A stretch of 64,000 bases of DNA from the NCBI GenBank assembly GCA_023053545.1, contig JAKZAN010000004.1:744001-808000 (forward strand), given 5' to 3'. Below, piece by piece: positions 9,427 to 20,468 of the stretch. Position 1 is the first letter of the stretch. Each line of letters begins with the position of its first letter. The position numbers and the translations under genes were made by a program. Below the pieces are notes generated by a model that made no database searches, was not told the DNA's origin, and saw only the letters and a program-made list of their open reading frames with translations. This DNA is from Lepidurus packardi. Its lineage: Eukaryota; Arthropoda; Branchiopoda; Notostraca; Triopsidae.

Positions 9427-9996
9427 TTCCGATCGCTCCCGAGCAAAAGTCATTTTCTAGTTCCTAGTTCATCACGAGAGTCAGAATCCCGTGATAGCGT
9501 GTATCTTTTTTTTTACTTGATTATTAAAAAGGGAAAACGCATTCAAGCACATTTTCCTTACGACCGCGACCGCTTCCATTGCATTACTTAAAGGGTAAGC
9601 GACGTATTAGTGTATAATTTTTTTTTTCTATATATAGATATTATTTGTCTTGTTGTGTGAGTGTGCGTATTTCCCATTTTCCCCCTTTCTTCCCAGCAAG
9701 CTGTCATTAAGCAGATCCCAAACACATAATCCAGATAGTCTGGTTAAATTCCTTCCCCTTTTGTTTCCCCTTTCTCTTTCAGTTTCGAACTCACACTGGA
9801 GGTATTGAACACGTGGCTATACCCTGTTTGTTCTTTTCTTCCTGTTTGAACTCACACAGGTGAAGTCGGGTATTCTCATATTCGTGCCTTTTTCCTTGTT
9901 TGTTTTCAAAACAGATACCCCGCCTTGTTTTTCTGTTCAACCTATATTTCAAATTTAATTTTGATACTTTTCCTTCTACTTTCTATATAAAAAAAA

Positions 9997-11113
9997 ATGG
10001 ATAACACGGGAATTGGTCCAAAGTTTGTTGAAACATGCGGAGGCGAGATCCAACTAACGCACAACAACGGAACGCTGTACTACTTGCCAGTAGGCACAAC
10101 CGAGAGTAAGCACAGAATACTTTTACTATCCAAACTTCCATTCGAAATAGAAGAGAAGCATATCGTAGAAACACTGAAAGAATATGGAAAAGTTCTAAAA
10201 TTTCCCAGAGAATTCTTCACTGGAAGCAATATCTTCAAAGTAGCTAGGTAGAGAGCCACCGTACAGTTTTTAATGACTAAAGACGTGCCTCCTTTCATAA
10301 ACATCTTGGGCACATCTGTACAAGTTCAGTACCCTGGACAGAAAGAGCAGTGTAATTACTGCAAAACTCTGGGCCATAACCGTAATGGATGCCCTAAGCT
10401 AGCAACCAAGCAAAAACGATTCGAGGAGGATTTTCCACCTTTAGTCGTTAACAGTGCTAACGCAGATTGTCAAACAGTGGGAGAAGGGTATAGTACATTG
10501 GCAACTCTTGAACCCCTTGGCAAAGTAGTAGAAGAGAATGAAGGGTCGAAGGACCAGCCAACAGGGGTAGACACAGATTTGAATACTCTGGAGTTAGAAC
10601 CTCCGGTAACACAAGACATGGAGGTGCAGGAGAGCACAACCAAAGTACCGGATTCACAAGCGGTTTTGATAAGAGAAGAGGAGGAGGCCGAGGAGCCAGC
10701 GCTAGAAGTGCAGAATCGTTTCCAGTTACTAGGAACGCTAGGAGAAGAAGAAGACGTGAGACTCGGGGAAAGCGAAGGGTTTTTGATAGCAGAGCAGCAA
10801 AATGCAAACGAAAGCGAGGAAATCACAAGCCTGACGACACTAAGCCGGACACCCAAAGCAACTGACCAACAAATTAGGGAAAAATCAGGACTCAACCTTC
10901 GTTTAAAAAAAAATGCGTACAGATGAATATGAAAATTTAAAAACCCCAGTGAAATCGATGGCCAGTCAAGAAGTTGAAAAGGAAGGAAATGAAGAAATAC
11001 AGAAAGAACCAATTTTACCACTAAAACCATCAACAAGTACAAAAAAGAAGAAAGTACCAGCTACCAAAGCACAGAGAACTGCTGCGACGAGGGCAGGCAG
11101 AACCCCACGCTAA
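9997..11113 (+). pseudogene. LINE ORF1 (nucleic-acid-binding protein), two lesions
   Basis: Starts MDNTGIGPKF. An RRM-like stretch (ILLLSKLPFEIEEKHIVETL) is followed by a zinc knuckle CNYCKTLGHNRNGCP (C-x2-C-x4-H-x4-C) and an acidic, Glu-rich tail ending in a basic Lys/Arg segment. A single in-frame TAG (10249-10251) interrupts the RRM-knuckle link. An A-run near 10906-10913 shifts the frame for the last 65 codons. The ORF ends at TAA 11111-11113, one base before the ORF2 ATG. In the family, ORF1 binds the element RNA to form the retrotransposition particle. Confidence 0.85.
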
Positions 11114-11114
11114 T

Positions 11115-14100
11115 ATGGAAGCTTTAAACGAAGAAATTAAAATATGTAGTTTAAATGTCAGAGGACTGAAACAATCGATGAAACAAAAACTGATGACAAG
11201 CTTTATAGAACAGTATGAGCTAGATGTAGTGTGCCTTCAGGAACTCAATACGGATTTCAACCCAAATCCTGATAGGTTCAATCTTATTTGTGATGTGGGA
11301 CCTGGAAAACCAGGTATAGGTATTCTCTATAGAAAGGAATTTGAATTAAAAAACTTTAAAACCTCGACGACAGGTAGAATCTTACAAGCAGTCTTTCAAA
11401 ACTTTATCGTATTAAATGTCTATGGCCACCCAGGGAATCACCCAGCAGACGAGAGAAATGAGCTTTTTAACATATTTTTACCAATTTACCTTAAAAATGA
11501 AAACATACACACAGTCTTAGTGGGCGATTTTAACGTAGTAATAGACGGAAAAGACGCTACTACCCCGCGCATGAATGATTTCCTAAAACGTGCAATAAAC
11601 GGTTTTGAGCTAGTAGACGCATATCGCCTTCAATACGCGCTAACGACCGACTTTACATTCATCCATTCCAAAGGAGGAGCCAGACTTGATAGGATTTATT
11701 TGGGCAAAGGTTTAAAAAATAACTTTCATAAAATAGAACACACAACTTTCGTAGGATCGGACCATAAAGCGGTCATAGTAACACTCAAAGGCACTCTTGA
11801 AGATATAACAAGAGAAGAAATAAGACGAAGACCCAATAGATGGCACCTAAGCCAAGATATATTAAACGACCCGCGCTTCGTCATACACGTTAAGGAACTA
11901 GCTCAAGAGTTTTCTACCCGATTGGATCCAAAGAAACCACATAAGGTACTGGAATAATTTTAAGAAAAACATTCAGTTATTTGCCAGGAGCCTCCAGCAA
12001 GAAATAAAAATTGAGCAGAATACACTAAGATCCTTTTACAAGAGCTGTTTCGATGAGGCAAGCGAGAACGTCAGTGCCAATGCAGGGAGTTGGGGGGATT
12101 TTGTATACTATAGACAGAAATTGAGAGAAATGGAAATACACCAAATACAAGATGCATTATACAAGAGCCGAATAGATAGTATATAAAAGGGTGAACAAGC
12201 GAGTCTAACCCACGTACTGGAAGAAAAAAGGAAAGCTAACCAGAGCATCTTTAAAAGTTTACGAAGAACAGATGGGGAGCTGATTCACAAGGAAGAGGAC
12301 ATGAGAGCTTTATTCGAAAACCATTTCCAAACTATCTACACACCGGAAGAAGAAACAGAAGAATCGGAAGTTTTTGGAACAACTTTTTTAGAGACGGCAA
12401 TATCCAATGATGACCTAGAAAATTTAAATCAAACTATAACGTGCAGAGAAGTTAGAACAGCAATTAATTTATTACCTCGGAATAAATCCCCAGGACCGGA
12501 CGGGCTTAGTGTCGAATTCTATACAAGATTTGCAGAGATTTTATCACCTCTACTGGTACTTTTAGCCAATGAAGTCTTCCAGGGGGGGCTCAAAGAGGGA
12601 GACAATGACAGTCTACTTAAACTTTTAGCGAAGGGAGGAGATAAAAAAAACCATTCAAAACTGGAGACCAATCGCACTACTAAACTCAGACTATAGAATT
12701 TTAGCAAAGTTGCTCGCTGAGCGAATTAAGCCATATCTAACGCAGGTAATCGTTCCTCATCAAACTGGGGGAGTACCAGGGAGGAACATTACGGACAACT
12801 TAACTAAAATTAGGAATGCAATAGAGTTTGCAACAGAAAGGTACGGACAATATCCAGAAAACTTTAGTAATTATAAAATCGATTCAATTGCGAGATTAGG
12901 CGTCATCGCACTAGATCTCGAGAAAGCATACGATAGAGTAAACATAAGCTATTTATTTAAAATCATGAAACTTTACGGCTTCCCAGACTACATCATTAAT
13001 AGCATACAAGGACTCTACGAGCATGCGAGATGCAAAATCTTAATCAATAAAATATCCACCAAGCCGGTAAACTTGAATAGAGGAGTAAGACAAGGGTGTC
13101 CTTTATCTCTTTATTTATTTAGTATATATATAAACCCTTTATTAACCAAATTAGCACATGAATTGCATGGGTTTGATATCATAGGGGAAAAACAGACAGT
13201 AACGGGTTACGTGGATGATCTAACAATACTAACGGCTAAGGAGACGGATTTTAAACTTATAGAGAAAACCCTAGATGCCTTTTGTCACACATCAGGTGCA
13301 AAAATTAACTGGGAAAAATCAGGCATTATCCCTTTTGGGGCATGGCAGGGGAGAGAAGACTGGGCCATACCAAAATTGAAAACCAAGCAAGATTTGCAGA
13401 TTCTAGGGATTACCTTCAAGCAAAACATGTCCGAAACAATTTCCAATAACTCAAAAATTATAGTACAATATGCAACTAAGAAATTCTACGTCTGGAAAAC
13501 AAGATTTTTATCCATTCATCAAAAAGTTAGTTACGTCAACCTTTATATTTTACCACTTTTTTATCACCTGGCAAGAATTTTACCAATTACAAAGCCCTGC
13601 ATACGATTGATGAAACAAAAAGTAGGGACCTTTGTATGGGGCGGTAGGTTGGAGAGATTAGCCTATGAAGAAATTTTAAACGCACGCGCAGACGGGGGAC
13701 TGGGCCTCGTGGACCTAGAGAGCCAGTGTAAAAGCTTCCAGTTACAGAAGCTGTGGAATGACTCACAATCAACCGACAGAGCTACGAAAAGAATTGTAAC
13801 GTATTTTACGGCTATACCATGGCGTAAAATATACCAAACACCAAACGGGCCCAAAGCGGAAGTCATACCCATGTCATTAAAAGACGCGGTCACAACTATG
13901 CTTGGTCTAGGACATTTTTTAAAACGCGACCAAGCTTTCCCAAGAAAAGAAGTGTATCAATTTTTAACGGCAAAAAAATTACGAACACCCAAGATTGTAG
14001 CTAAATACGCAGACAATGATTACCCAATGATATGGAAAAACCTTACCAGTAACGTTTTAACTCCGGAAGTTAAAAGTCATGTATTTTATCAGGTGCACGA

Positions 14101-14482
14101 CATTCACCCTACCGCGGATAGATTAAAAAGATGTAGACAATCAGTGACGGACGTATGCGACCAATGCCAGTGCAAAGAGGATATTTATCACACATTTTTG
14201 TGCAAAAAGCTTCAAACAGCCAACGATTGGGCAAAGACTGTCCTCACTCGGGTATTACCAAATACACCCATGTCGAGAGCATGCATGCTCGATTTCCAGG
14301 CGACCGGAAAGGAGAACCACCAAGTGGGTGTGTGGTTTATAGCCGAGTACACATACCACCTGTGGAAAGCCAGAAAAAAAGGTGATGGTGCAGTAGCCGA
14401 AATAAGAGCTAGAATGAAACATCGTTTAGAAATGCAAAGGAAGATACAACCAGCGCTAGCAACACTTGGCAACATATTTTAG
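11115..14482 (+). pseudogene. LINE ORF2 (endonuclease and reverse transcriptase), few lesions
   Basis: The N-terminal APE endonuclease shows SLNVRGL, VVCLQELN, VLVGDFNVVIDG and a terminal SDHKAVIV motif. The RT part shows KSPGPDGLSVEFY, VPGRNITDN, LDLEKAYDR (motif A), RGVRQGCPLS (motif B) and GYVDDLTILT (catalytic motif C, near 13204-13230). A Cys/His cluster CDQCQCKEDIYHTFLC lies near the C-terminus. A frameshift at about 11940, a stop at about 12183 and a frameshift at about 12600-12640 interrupt it. The last 590 codons are open. YVDD replaces the FADD common in L1. Confidence 0.9.
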
Positions 14483-14533
14483 TATAAAAAACACGAAATT
14501 TGACTAAAAAGAAACGTAGAACCTCTTGTAAAC

Positions 14534-14564
<31 letters not shown>

Positions 14565-14759
14565 AAAGATATATATATATATCCCCCTTCACCGCATCAA
14601 AAAGAAAATTGAAGAAAGAAAACCTAAATAAATAAAAATAAAATAAAAAATAAGAAAGAAAATAAAAAGAAAGAAAGAAAATAAGAAATAAAAAAACAAA
14701 AATATTTAGAAACGTAGTTTCCAAAGGAACTGTCTCAGTGCTAATAAGTATTATGCTTA

Positions 14760-14792
<33 letters not shown>

Positions 14793-15678
14793 GACAGTTA
14801 GAAACTTAGGCTCCCGAGAAACTGTTTGAATCCCGAGAGAATATTTTGAATACCCAAGAAACTATATCCCCATTCTTCTCAGTAAAAAGAAAGTAGAACA
14901 CCAAACTTTGTTGAATCCTATTTACTAACTAAAGAAAATTATCCTCAAAAAAAAAAAAAAAAAAAAAAATATTAGTAACGTAGGATCCAAATAAACTGAA
15001 TGATCCAAATGATCCAAATCTGATTGCTAATAAGTTGCTTGCTTACCAAAAAAAGAAAAAAAAAAAAAAAGAAAAAAAAAAACCCGACAGTTAGAAACAT
15101 ATGCTCCCGAGAAACTGTTTGAATCCCGACAGGATATTTTGAATACCCAAGAAACTATATCCCCATTCTCCTCATTAAAAAGAAAGTAGAACCCCAACTT
15201 TGTTAAATCCTATTTGATAACTAAAGAAAACCTATCCCATACTCAAAAAAAATAATAATAATAATATTTAGAAACGTAGTTTCCCAAGAAACTGATTACC
15301 AATAAGTTGTTTGCTTAGTAATAATAATAATAATAAAAAAAATAAGCATAAGCTCCCGAGAAACTGTTTGAATCCCAACAGGTTTACAGGAATACCCAAG
15401 AAACTATATCCAACTTCTCCCCATCAAAAAGATAGTAGAACACCCAATTTGGTCAACTCCTATTTGCTAACTAACTAACTAAACAACTAAATTATCTAGA
15501 AACGTAGTTTCCCAATAAACTGTCTGATAACCAGTAAGTTGTTTGCTTACCAAAAAAAAAAAAAAAAAAAAAAAAAATTTCCCCCCCACCTTTGTCCATA
15601 TATTTGAATCCTAGAACAAGTAGAATCCTAGAACAAATGAAAAACACCAAAAATGTAAAAATGTTAAAAAAAAAAAAA
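14483..15678 (+). repeat. LINE 3' UTR with tandem modules and poly(A)
   Basis: Four degenerate tandem modules, each with a GAAACGTAGTTTCC-like start at about 14709, 14973, 15268 and 15497. They are separated by A-runs of about 10-30 nt and by a GAAACTATATCC-containing segment. Module length is about 225-295 bp. The final A-run abuts the 5S target site. Another fragment of this 3' UTR is at 16019-16361. Confidence 0.75.
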
Positions 15679-15762
15679 CTCCTGGAAGTCAACCTGTGTC
15701 GGGCCCGATCAGTACGTCAGTACGGATGGGTGACCGCCTGGGAACACCGGGTGCTGTTGGCT
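15679..15762 (+). pseudogene. 5S rRNA: 5S rRNA gene 3' part (nt 42-119), after LINE
   Basis: Starts with the 14-bp target duplication CTCCTGGAAGTCAA and runs to GGTGCTGTTGGCT plus a T-run. It keeps the internal control region but has a small internal duplication (AGTACGTCAGTACGGATGGG for AGTACTTGGATGGG). It pairs with 9372-9426 as the two halves of one interrupted gene. Confidence 0.92.
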
Positions 15763-15857
15763 TTTTATTTTTTTTTTCACTTTTAGACGCAATTCCAAAT
15801 CTTCGATCAAATTCTTCGAAAGCTAGGCAACGCCTTGTATCGGACGGTTCAGGGGGC

Positions 15858-15902
15858 GACTAGTAGCGTTCCTTCGGCCTGCTCAGACGTTACCGCAACA
15901 AC
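15858..15902 (+). promoter_or_regulatory. Conserved 5S upstream block
   Basis: GACTAGTAGCGTTCCTTCGG followed by CCTGCTCAGACGTTACCGCA, ending 40 bp before the third 5S start at 15942. Confidence 0.65.
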
Positions 15903-15941
15903 ATGCGGCCCTATTTATTGAGTGTGAAAAGGACTGATTAT

Positions 15942-16018
15942 GCGAACGGCCATACCACACCACACGGCATACCACTGTATGCGGCCATACCACGGCCATA
16001 CCATACGGCCATACCACT
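15942..16018 (+). pseudogene. 5S rRNA: Shuffled 5' pieces of a third 5S gene
   Basis: Begins GCGAACGGCCATACCACAC, i.e. 5S nt 1-19 with changes. Then come four further short copies of the CGGCCATACCA core in the same orientation, before the LINE 3' UTR begins at about 16019. This looks like filler DNA made at the 5' junction of a truncated LINE insertion. Confidence 0.7.
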
Positions 16019-16330
16019 GTATCTTTGTCCTTATATTTGACAAAAGTAGAATCCTAGAACAAATGATAAACCCAAAAATGTAACACTAACCTGAAATCTA
16101 ATAATTTTTTAAGAAAAACAATCTAATGGACGCATCCATAGTAAAAGCAGAAGACGTGGAGTAATTTGCGTCTTACAGAAGGCTCAAGAAACTGTCTGAT
16201 TACCAATAAGTTGTTTGATTACCCAAGCATCTGTTCCCCCCCAACCTTGTCCCCTTGTATTTAAATCCCCTTGCCTTTATATTTGCTAATGTAGAACCCT
16301 GGAATAAGTGAAGACCATCAGAGTGTAACA

Positions 16331-16361
<31 letters not shown>
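16019..16361 (+). mobile_element. 5'-truncated 5S-targeting LINE (3' UTR only)
   Basis: Matches the end of the LINE 3' UTR (TCCTAGAACAAATGA, AATGTAACACTA) and ends in an A-run of about 28 nt directly abutting 5S nt 42 at 16362. It has no coding part. It contains a direct repeat of the terminal module (about 16020-16085 and 16235-16335). Confidence 0.8.
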
Positions 16362-16364
<3 letters not shown>

Positions 16365-16439
16365 CTTTAAGTCAAGTTGTATCGGGCTCGGTCAGTACTT
16401 GGATGGGTGACCGCCTGGGAACATCGGGTGCTGTTGGCT
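16362..16439 (+). pseudogene. 5S rRNA: 5S rRNA gene 3' part (nt 42-119), after truncated LINE
   Basis: Begins CTCCTTTAAGTCAAGTTG right after the LINE A-tail, then runs intact to GGTGCTGTTGGCT and a T-run. It is truncated at exactly the same 5S nucleotide as 15679, which shows repeated insertion at one site. Confidence 0.9.
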
Positions 16440-17430
16440 TTTTCGCTCTTTTACACTCAAAGTGTAGACTTTTCTTTCTGAGCCGTTATAGCGCGTTCCA
16501 CTTGCTGCTCTGGTGCAATATTTTTTGCACTCAGTGTATATTATCACGTTCCACTTCGACGTCCGTGCCAGTCAACTGCACGGATCGCGTTCCACTTACA
16601 GGATGCGCACTGGAAAGTGCAAAACAATGCAACTTTTACGGCACTGACTTTTTTTTCAGTGCTGTGGTTTCAGTGCACTTTCCTTGTGACGTGAATATGA
16701 ATGCATCAGACAAACAGACGTTACTTTTTGCGGTTTTATTAAATAGCGTGTCGTCCAGGTGAAAGTGACGACGAATTTGAGGAGCAATGTGCTATTTTAC
16801 TTGTATTCAGAAAATAAGGTATGTTGTTAAATAAACATTATTTTATCACTATCAAAACTAGTTTCGGAATCGCTCCATTCCCTTTTTCCGTTGGTAGAAG
16901 GAGTACTATCTTCATCTGCTTCAATTAAACCGAGACTTACGAGTCGTTCCCTCGTAAGTTACTGGACATTTCTTCCCAACCAATTTATTGATGAAAGTTT
17001 GTTTCAAACTTGTTATACTGTTGTTATTTCCGAATATATAATTTTAAGGTTGCTGCTTTAAACATCGACTCTTTTAAGGTTGCTGCTTTAAACAGCGACT
17101 CTTTTGAGAGGTTTTGAATATACACACATTCGACAATTCCGTATGATACTGGTTTCCCGAATTACTTCATGTCTGAGAACCCGAAAAGCGTTGCTGGACG
17201 GGTTAGGCCGAAGAGCGGGTGGGACGGGTCAGCCCCGGACTCGTAGCGTCCCTTCGGCCTGTTCGGGCATGACCGCAACACCAATCCATTTTTTAGTGAG
17301 TATGATTGTAGACATTTCTGAAAAAACTGAATGTAAATATAGTTTGTAGAAACCTGACTTAAAGTTAATGGACTAGTCTTGCAATGGGAAAGTCTTAGTT
17401 ACAATTTTATGCTTTCATTAATACATGAAC
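16440..17430. other. 5S/histone spacer remnants
   Basis: After the 5S piece the sequence first matches the spacer at 9150-9230. 16970-17290 matches the spacer downstream of H2B at 8005-8285 and includes another 5S upstream block (17236-17281), with no 5S gene after it. A 40-bp unit (TTAAGGTTGCTGCTTTAAAC) is duplicated at about 17042-17100. No supported coding gene. Confidence 0.6.
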
Positions 17431-17579
17431 CAGAGGCGGACTGGCCCAACAGCGGTCGATGCGGATTTTTTTCCTCCTTACACCGCTGAACTGTGAAACT
17501 ATGAAAGGCCCCAGTGTAAAAAGGGATCTCTTGGGCATCAGCGCCTGCGGTATTAGTCGCATGGGCCAGTCCATCACTG
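17431..17579. mobile_element. hAT-like MITE
   Basis: 149-bp element with CAG...CTG ends and 18-bp imperfect terminal inverted repeats (CAGAGGCGGACTGGCCCA and CAGTGATGGACTGGCCCA). The flanks carry a near-duplicate CATGAAC / CATGAAT, about 7-8 bp, as expected for hAT-type insertion. No coding capacity. Confidence 0.75.
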
Positions 17580-18011
17580 CATGAATCTCTTTTATATGTA
17601 GGTCATTTTTATAGGTTTAGTACTGGTCAGGGAGAGTTTAGGGGTATGTCAAGAGCAAGTGAACCAATTGGTGTGCTGTATCTTTTTCAAAATATTAGAA
17701 TCTTCGTAAATTATCCCCTTCGTAAAGTACTCAAAAGAATAAAGGGAGTACAACCCTCTTTGTATTTTAGGTACAGTTTTATATTTTACCGTTTGACGCT
17801 TTCGTAAGTCTTTCAGGTGGGTGAAAGAGAAGTTTGCAATCGCATAGCAATCTCAAACGTATACTAGCGGTAAGCTTTATATAGATGCTGTATTGTTATT
17901 GGTGAAGAAGTTATAAGAAAAGTATATTGGCTAATATATTTAAAGCGCCTAAGTGGAAATTTTGAAATTTTTTCATTATTCACTCGAGTTCGTAACATTC
18001 ACGGCTACGAC

Positions 18012-19555
18012 TTAACTGCTGTGGTAAGGTGAGTACGCAATAATTATCAGATAGTAAGTGATAACGGTGCCAAAAACCTGCAAAATAAAAATCAAACGTT
18101 CAAACCAAACTTCAATAAAAAATGCTCTTACGGATGGAATCATTTTCCTGTTTATAGTGAATAAACCACAGGCGCTGATTTCCACATTCTTGGCTGTTAT
18201 GCGACTATGGAAAGACTGAAGTTGGACGTCCAAAGAACCGTGTTCATCTTTAAAGTCCCCATCGCAAAATGGTATTCCCCCGACTACCTCCTTACACCTA
18301 TTCGCCTATGGAAAAAATGTTAAATGCTATATAGTAAATTTTTATATTTCTATATAATTAAGATTACTTTATATGGTATATAGATAAAGTAAAAAAAATG
18401 TGCTTACAGCTGTGGGGATTAAGTCCGCAGCCCATATCACCAACAAAAGTTCAGCTATACGCTGAACAAGCAGCACCATTACGTTTATCAACGAAATGGA
18501 TTCGGCAGTATTTTGGGAATTAATCAGAAGCGCCAGTTTTGAAACGTAATACAAGTGTCCCATGATGTGCAAGAGATGGCACACAAGATAGAGCAGCAAG
18601 GCCAGGCCGATATAGGCGTTAACATCGCTGACTGCCTTTTCAAGCAGGACGGAAGTAGCTTGTAGCTTCCTAAGCCGATTTCGTAATTTCTGCGACTGGC
18701 CAACGTCATGCGTCAGTGTGTTCTCCAAAATGTCAACTTGGTAAGGAGAAGGAAGGTCAGGGTACAAGTCATGGCGTATTTTGTCTGCAAAGCCGTGGTA
18801 GCAGCTGGCCAGTGTACGGGAAAACATGAAAAGCTGGATCGGCACGACCCATGTTGAAATGTAGTGGAACACAAAAAGAAATCCGTGGCAGATGTTCCCA
18901 ATAAGCGGAATTCCGGTACCCAGTTTAAAGATGGGACTTTCCAAGGCTTTGGATTCCTCATAGGTAAGATAAATCCACATGAGGTTAGATATTATCTAAA
19001 TAACTTAGTTAAGTTTAAGTCTGTATTTTAACTGGCCTTTCAAAATATCATTCGTACCGATAGCGACTCCAGAAATAGGACGAGAATCGTCAAGGGCCAT
19101 AAGTTGGAGCTCGTGAAGTTTGAGCACAAATATCCTTGTATCTCGTTAATAGTATTAAGAGCCGATTCTAAAGCTGACATGCTGGCAAAACCAATTCGAG
19201 GAATAATAACTGTGTAGCAAATCATGCTGCTAGCAAGCAATACGCTAATTAATGCACCAGCACTGGATCTTAGCACCGCGCCAATCATGTAGTCGATGGT
19301 CAAGGTGATGTGTAGGGCCATGGCCAGTATCCAGAGAACGGTAGTAATATGAAGTCTGGCGAATCGAATGCGAAGGAATCCGGAACTTACTGACGTGACG
19401 AGAACAGGTAGACATCCCATCCATTTTAGGAAAGAGACGATTTTCAAAATAGCTAATACAGAACTAGAGTAATACTCTTTCGAAGTGGACCCAGTGGGTT
19501 CAACTTTAGTCTTGCTTGGTAAAACCCACATGCTGTTGGTTTGACTCATGGCCAA
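18012..19555 (-). CDS. Gustatory-receptor-like seven-transmembrane protein (copy B)
   Basis: Duplicate of the receptor at 192-1723. Coding exons 19058-19555, 18408-18956, 18132-18305 and 18012-18077, all phase 0, about 428 aa, no disabling change seen. Exon 1 differs from copy A at only a handful of residues, while exon 2 differs at roughly 15 percent of positions, so divergence is uneven along the gene. The C-terminus ends YYLIIIAYSPYHSS. Both copies look functional, so they may be a recent pair of receptor genes. Specificity cannot be judged from sequence. Confidence 0.82.
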
Positions 19556-20468
19556 GTACTAACGAATTGTCACTCTGATAACCTGTACAGCCTTAGTACT
19601 TCGTCATTTCTCGCATAAGCTGATAGGTATTTTTATCTAATTTATAGGTACGTTTATAAGGGCAAAGTGTCCACTTTCTGTCATCCTAACAAGGGGATGG
19701 GGTGGCACCCTCCATACAACCAACACTCAAATTTGAGAAGCAAATAGGAGGAAATTCACTTGAGCGTCATCGATTCTCATTTCCTTGCTTGTAATACATA
19801 TTTCAGGAAATATATGCATCGCTTTATTACCGCGACATTCGCGAAGTCAAAATCAATTGTCATTCGTAATAAAATAGTTTTATTTAAAAACAACTTAAAA
19901 AGGAATAATTGAATATAAAAATTTACTTTAGATGTTTAGACTTTACCTTAGATGTGGCCCAAGAAATTTGGAATATCTTAGTACTCATTTTTATTTTAAT
20001 AAGAAAAAAAAATTTGATTTCTAAGCAAAGGCTAAACCATCCATTTGATATGAGCATAAGGATACAATGGGTTGCTCTATAAAGGAAAGGAACAGAGTTC
20101 TTTTCAGAAACTTCATGCAGAAGGCCAAAACGGAATTTTCAGCTTTGTTTTAATTATTAGTTGCGTTCGTTGCTATGATTCCGATCCTACAAAACTTCTC
20201 GTCCAACCAAAAACCAACTATTGATTGCTATATGGAAGCTATGTAATGCAAGTGACCAACCGTTTCACTTTCTGCTACTTCTACGCTTACTTCGACTCTC
20301 AACCCGATATCCCATATAAGTTCCCCGGTAATTTGCCCGGTGAGATGGGAGCCTGTTAGGCCGGGGACCCGGAGTAGGTTCCGATACTTTAAGACGCCAA
20401 TCTGCTTTTCTATAGTGAGCAAAATTAAAATTAACTGTAACCATTTTCTCCTTTCTGTGTTCTCCAAC
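19556..20468. other. Intergenic DNA between receptor and cuticle genes (copy B)
   Basis: Same as 1724-2610 of copy A with minor changes. The 0.9 kb that follows in copy A is absent. No gene recognised. The long antisense frame running from cuticle sequence into this region is a chance frame. Confidence 0.6.

Larger units (their letters stand above)
9427..15678 (+). mobile_element. Full-length Tx1-clade LINE inserted in a 5S rRNA gene
   Basis: Non-LTR retrotransposon of about 6.25 kb. It has a 5' UTR of about 570 bp, ORF1 with a CCHC knuckle, ORF2 with apurinic-type endonuclease and reverse transcriptase, a long A-rich 3' UTR with tandem modules, and an A tail. It is flanked by a perfect 14-bp duplication (CTCCTGGAAGTCAA, 9413-9426 and 15679-15692) equal to 5S nt 42-55. 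RT motifs resemble the L1/Tx1 lineage, in which fish Mutsu elements are known to use 5S genes. Both ORFs carry a few lesions, so this copy is probably inactive, but it looks fairly young. Confidence 0.9.

Noticed and set aside
15679-15762. Possible functional 5S gene after the LINE
   Set aside because: Lacks nt 1-41 and has an internal duplication; only the 3' part of a split gene.
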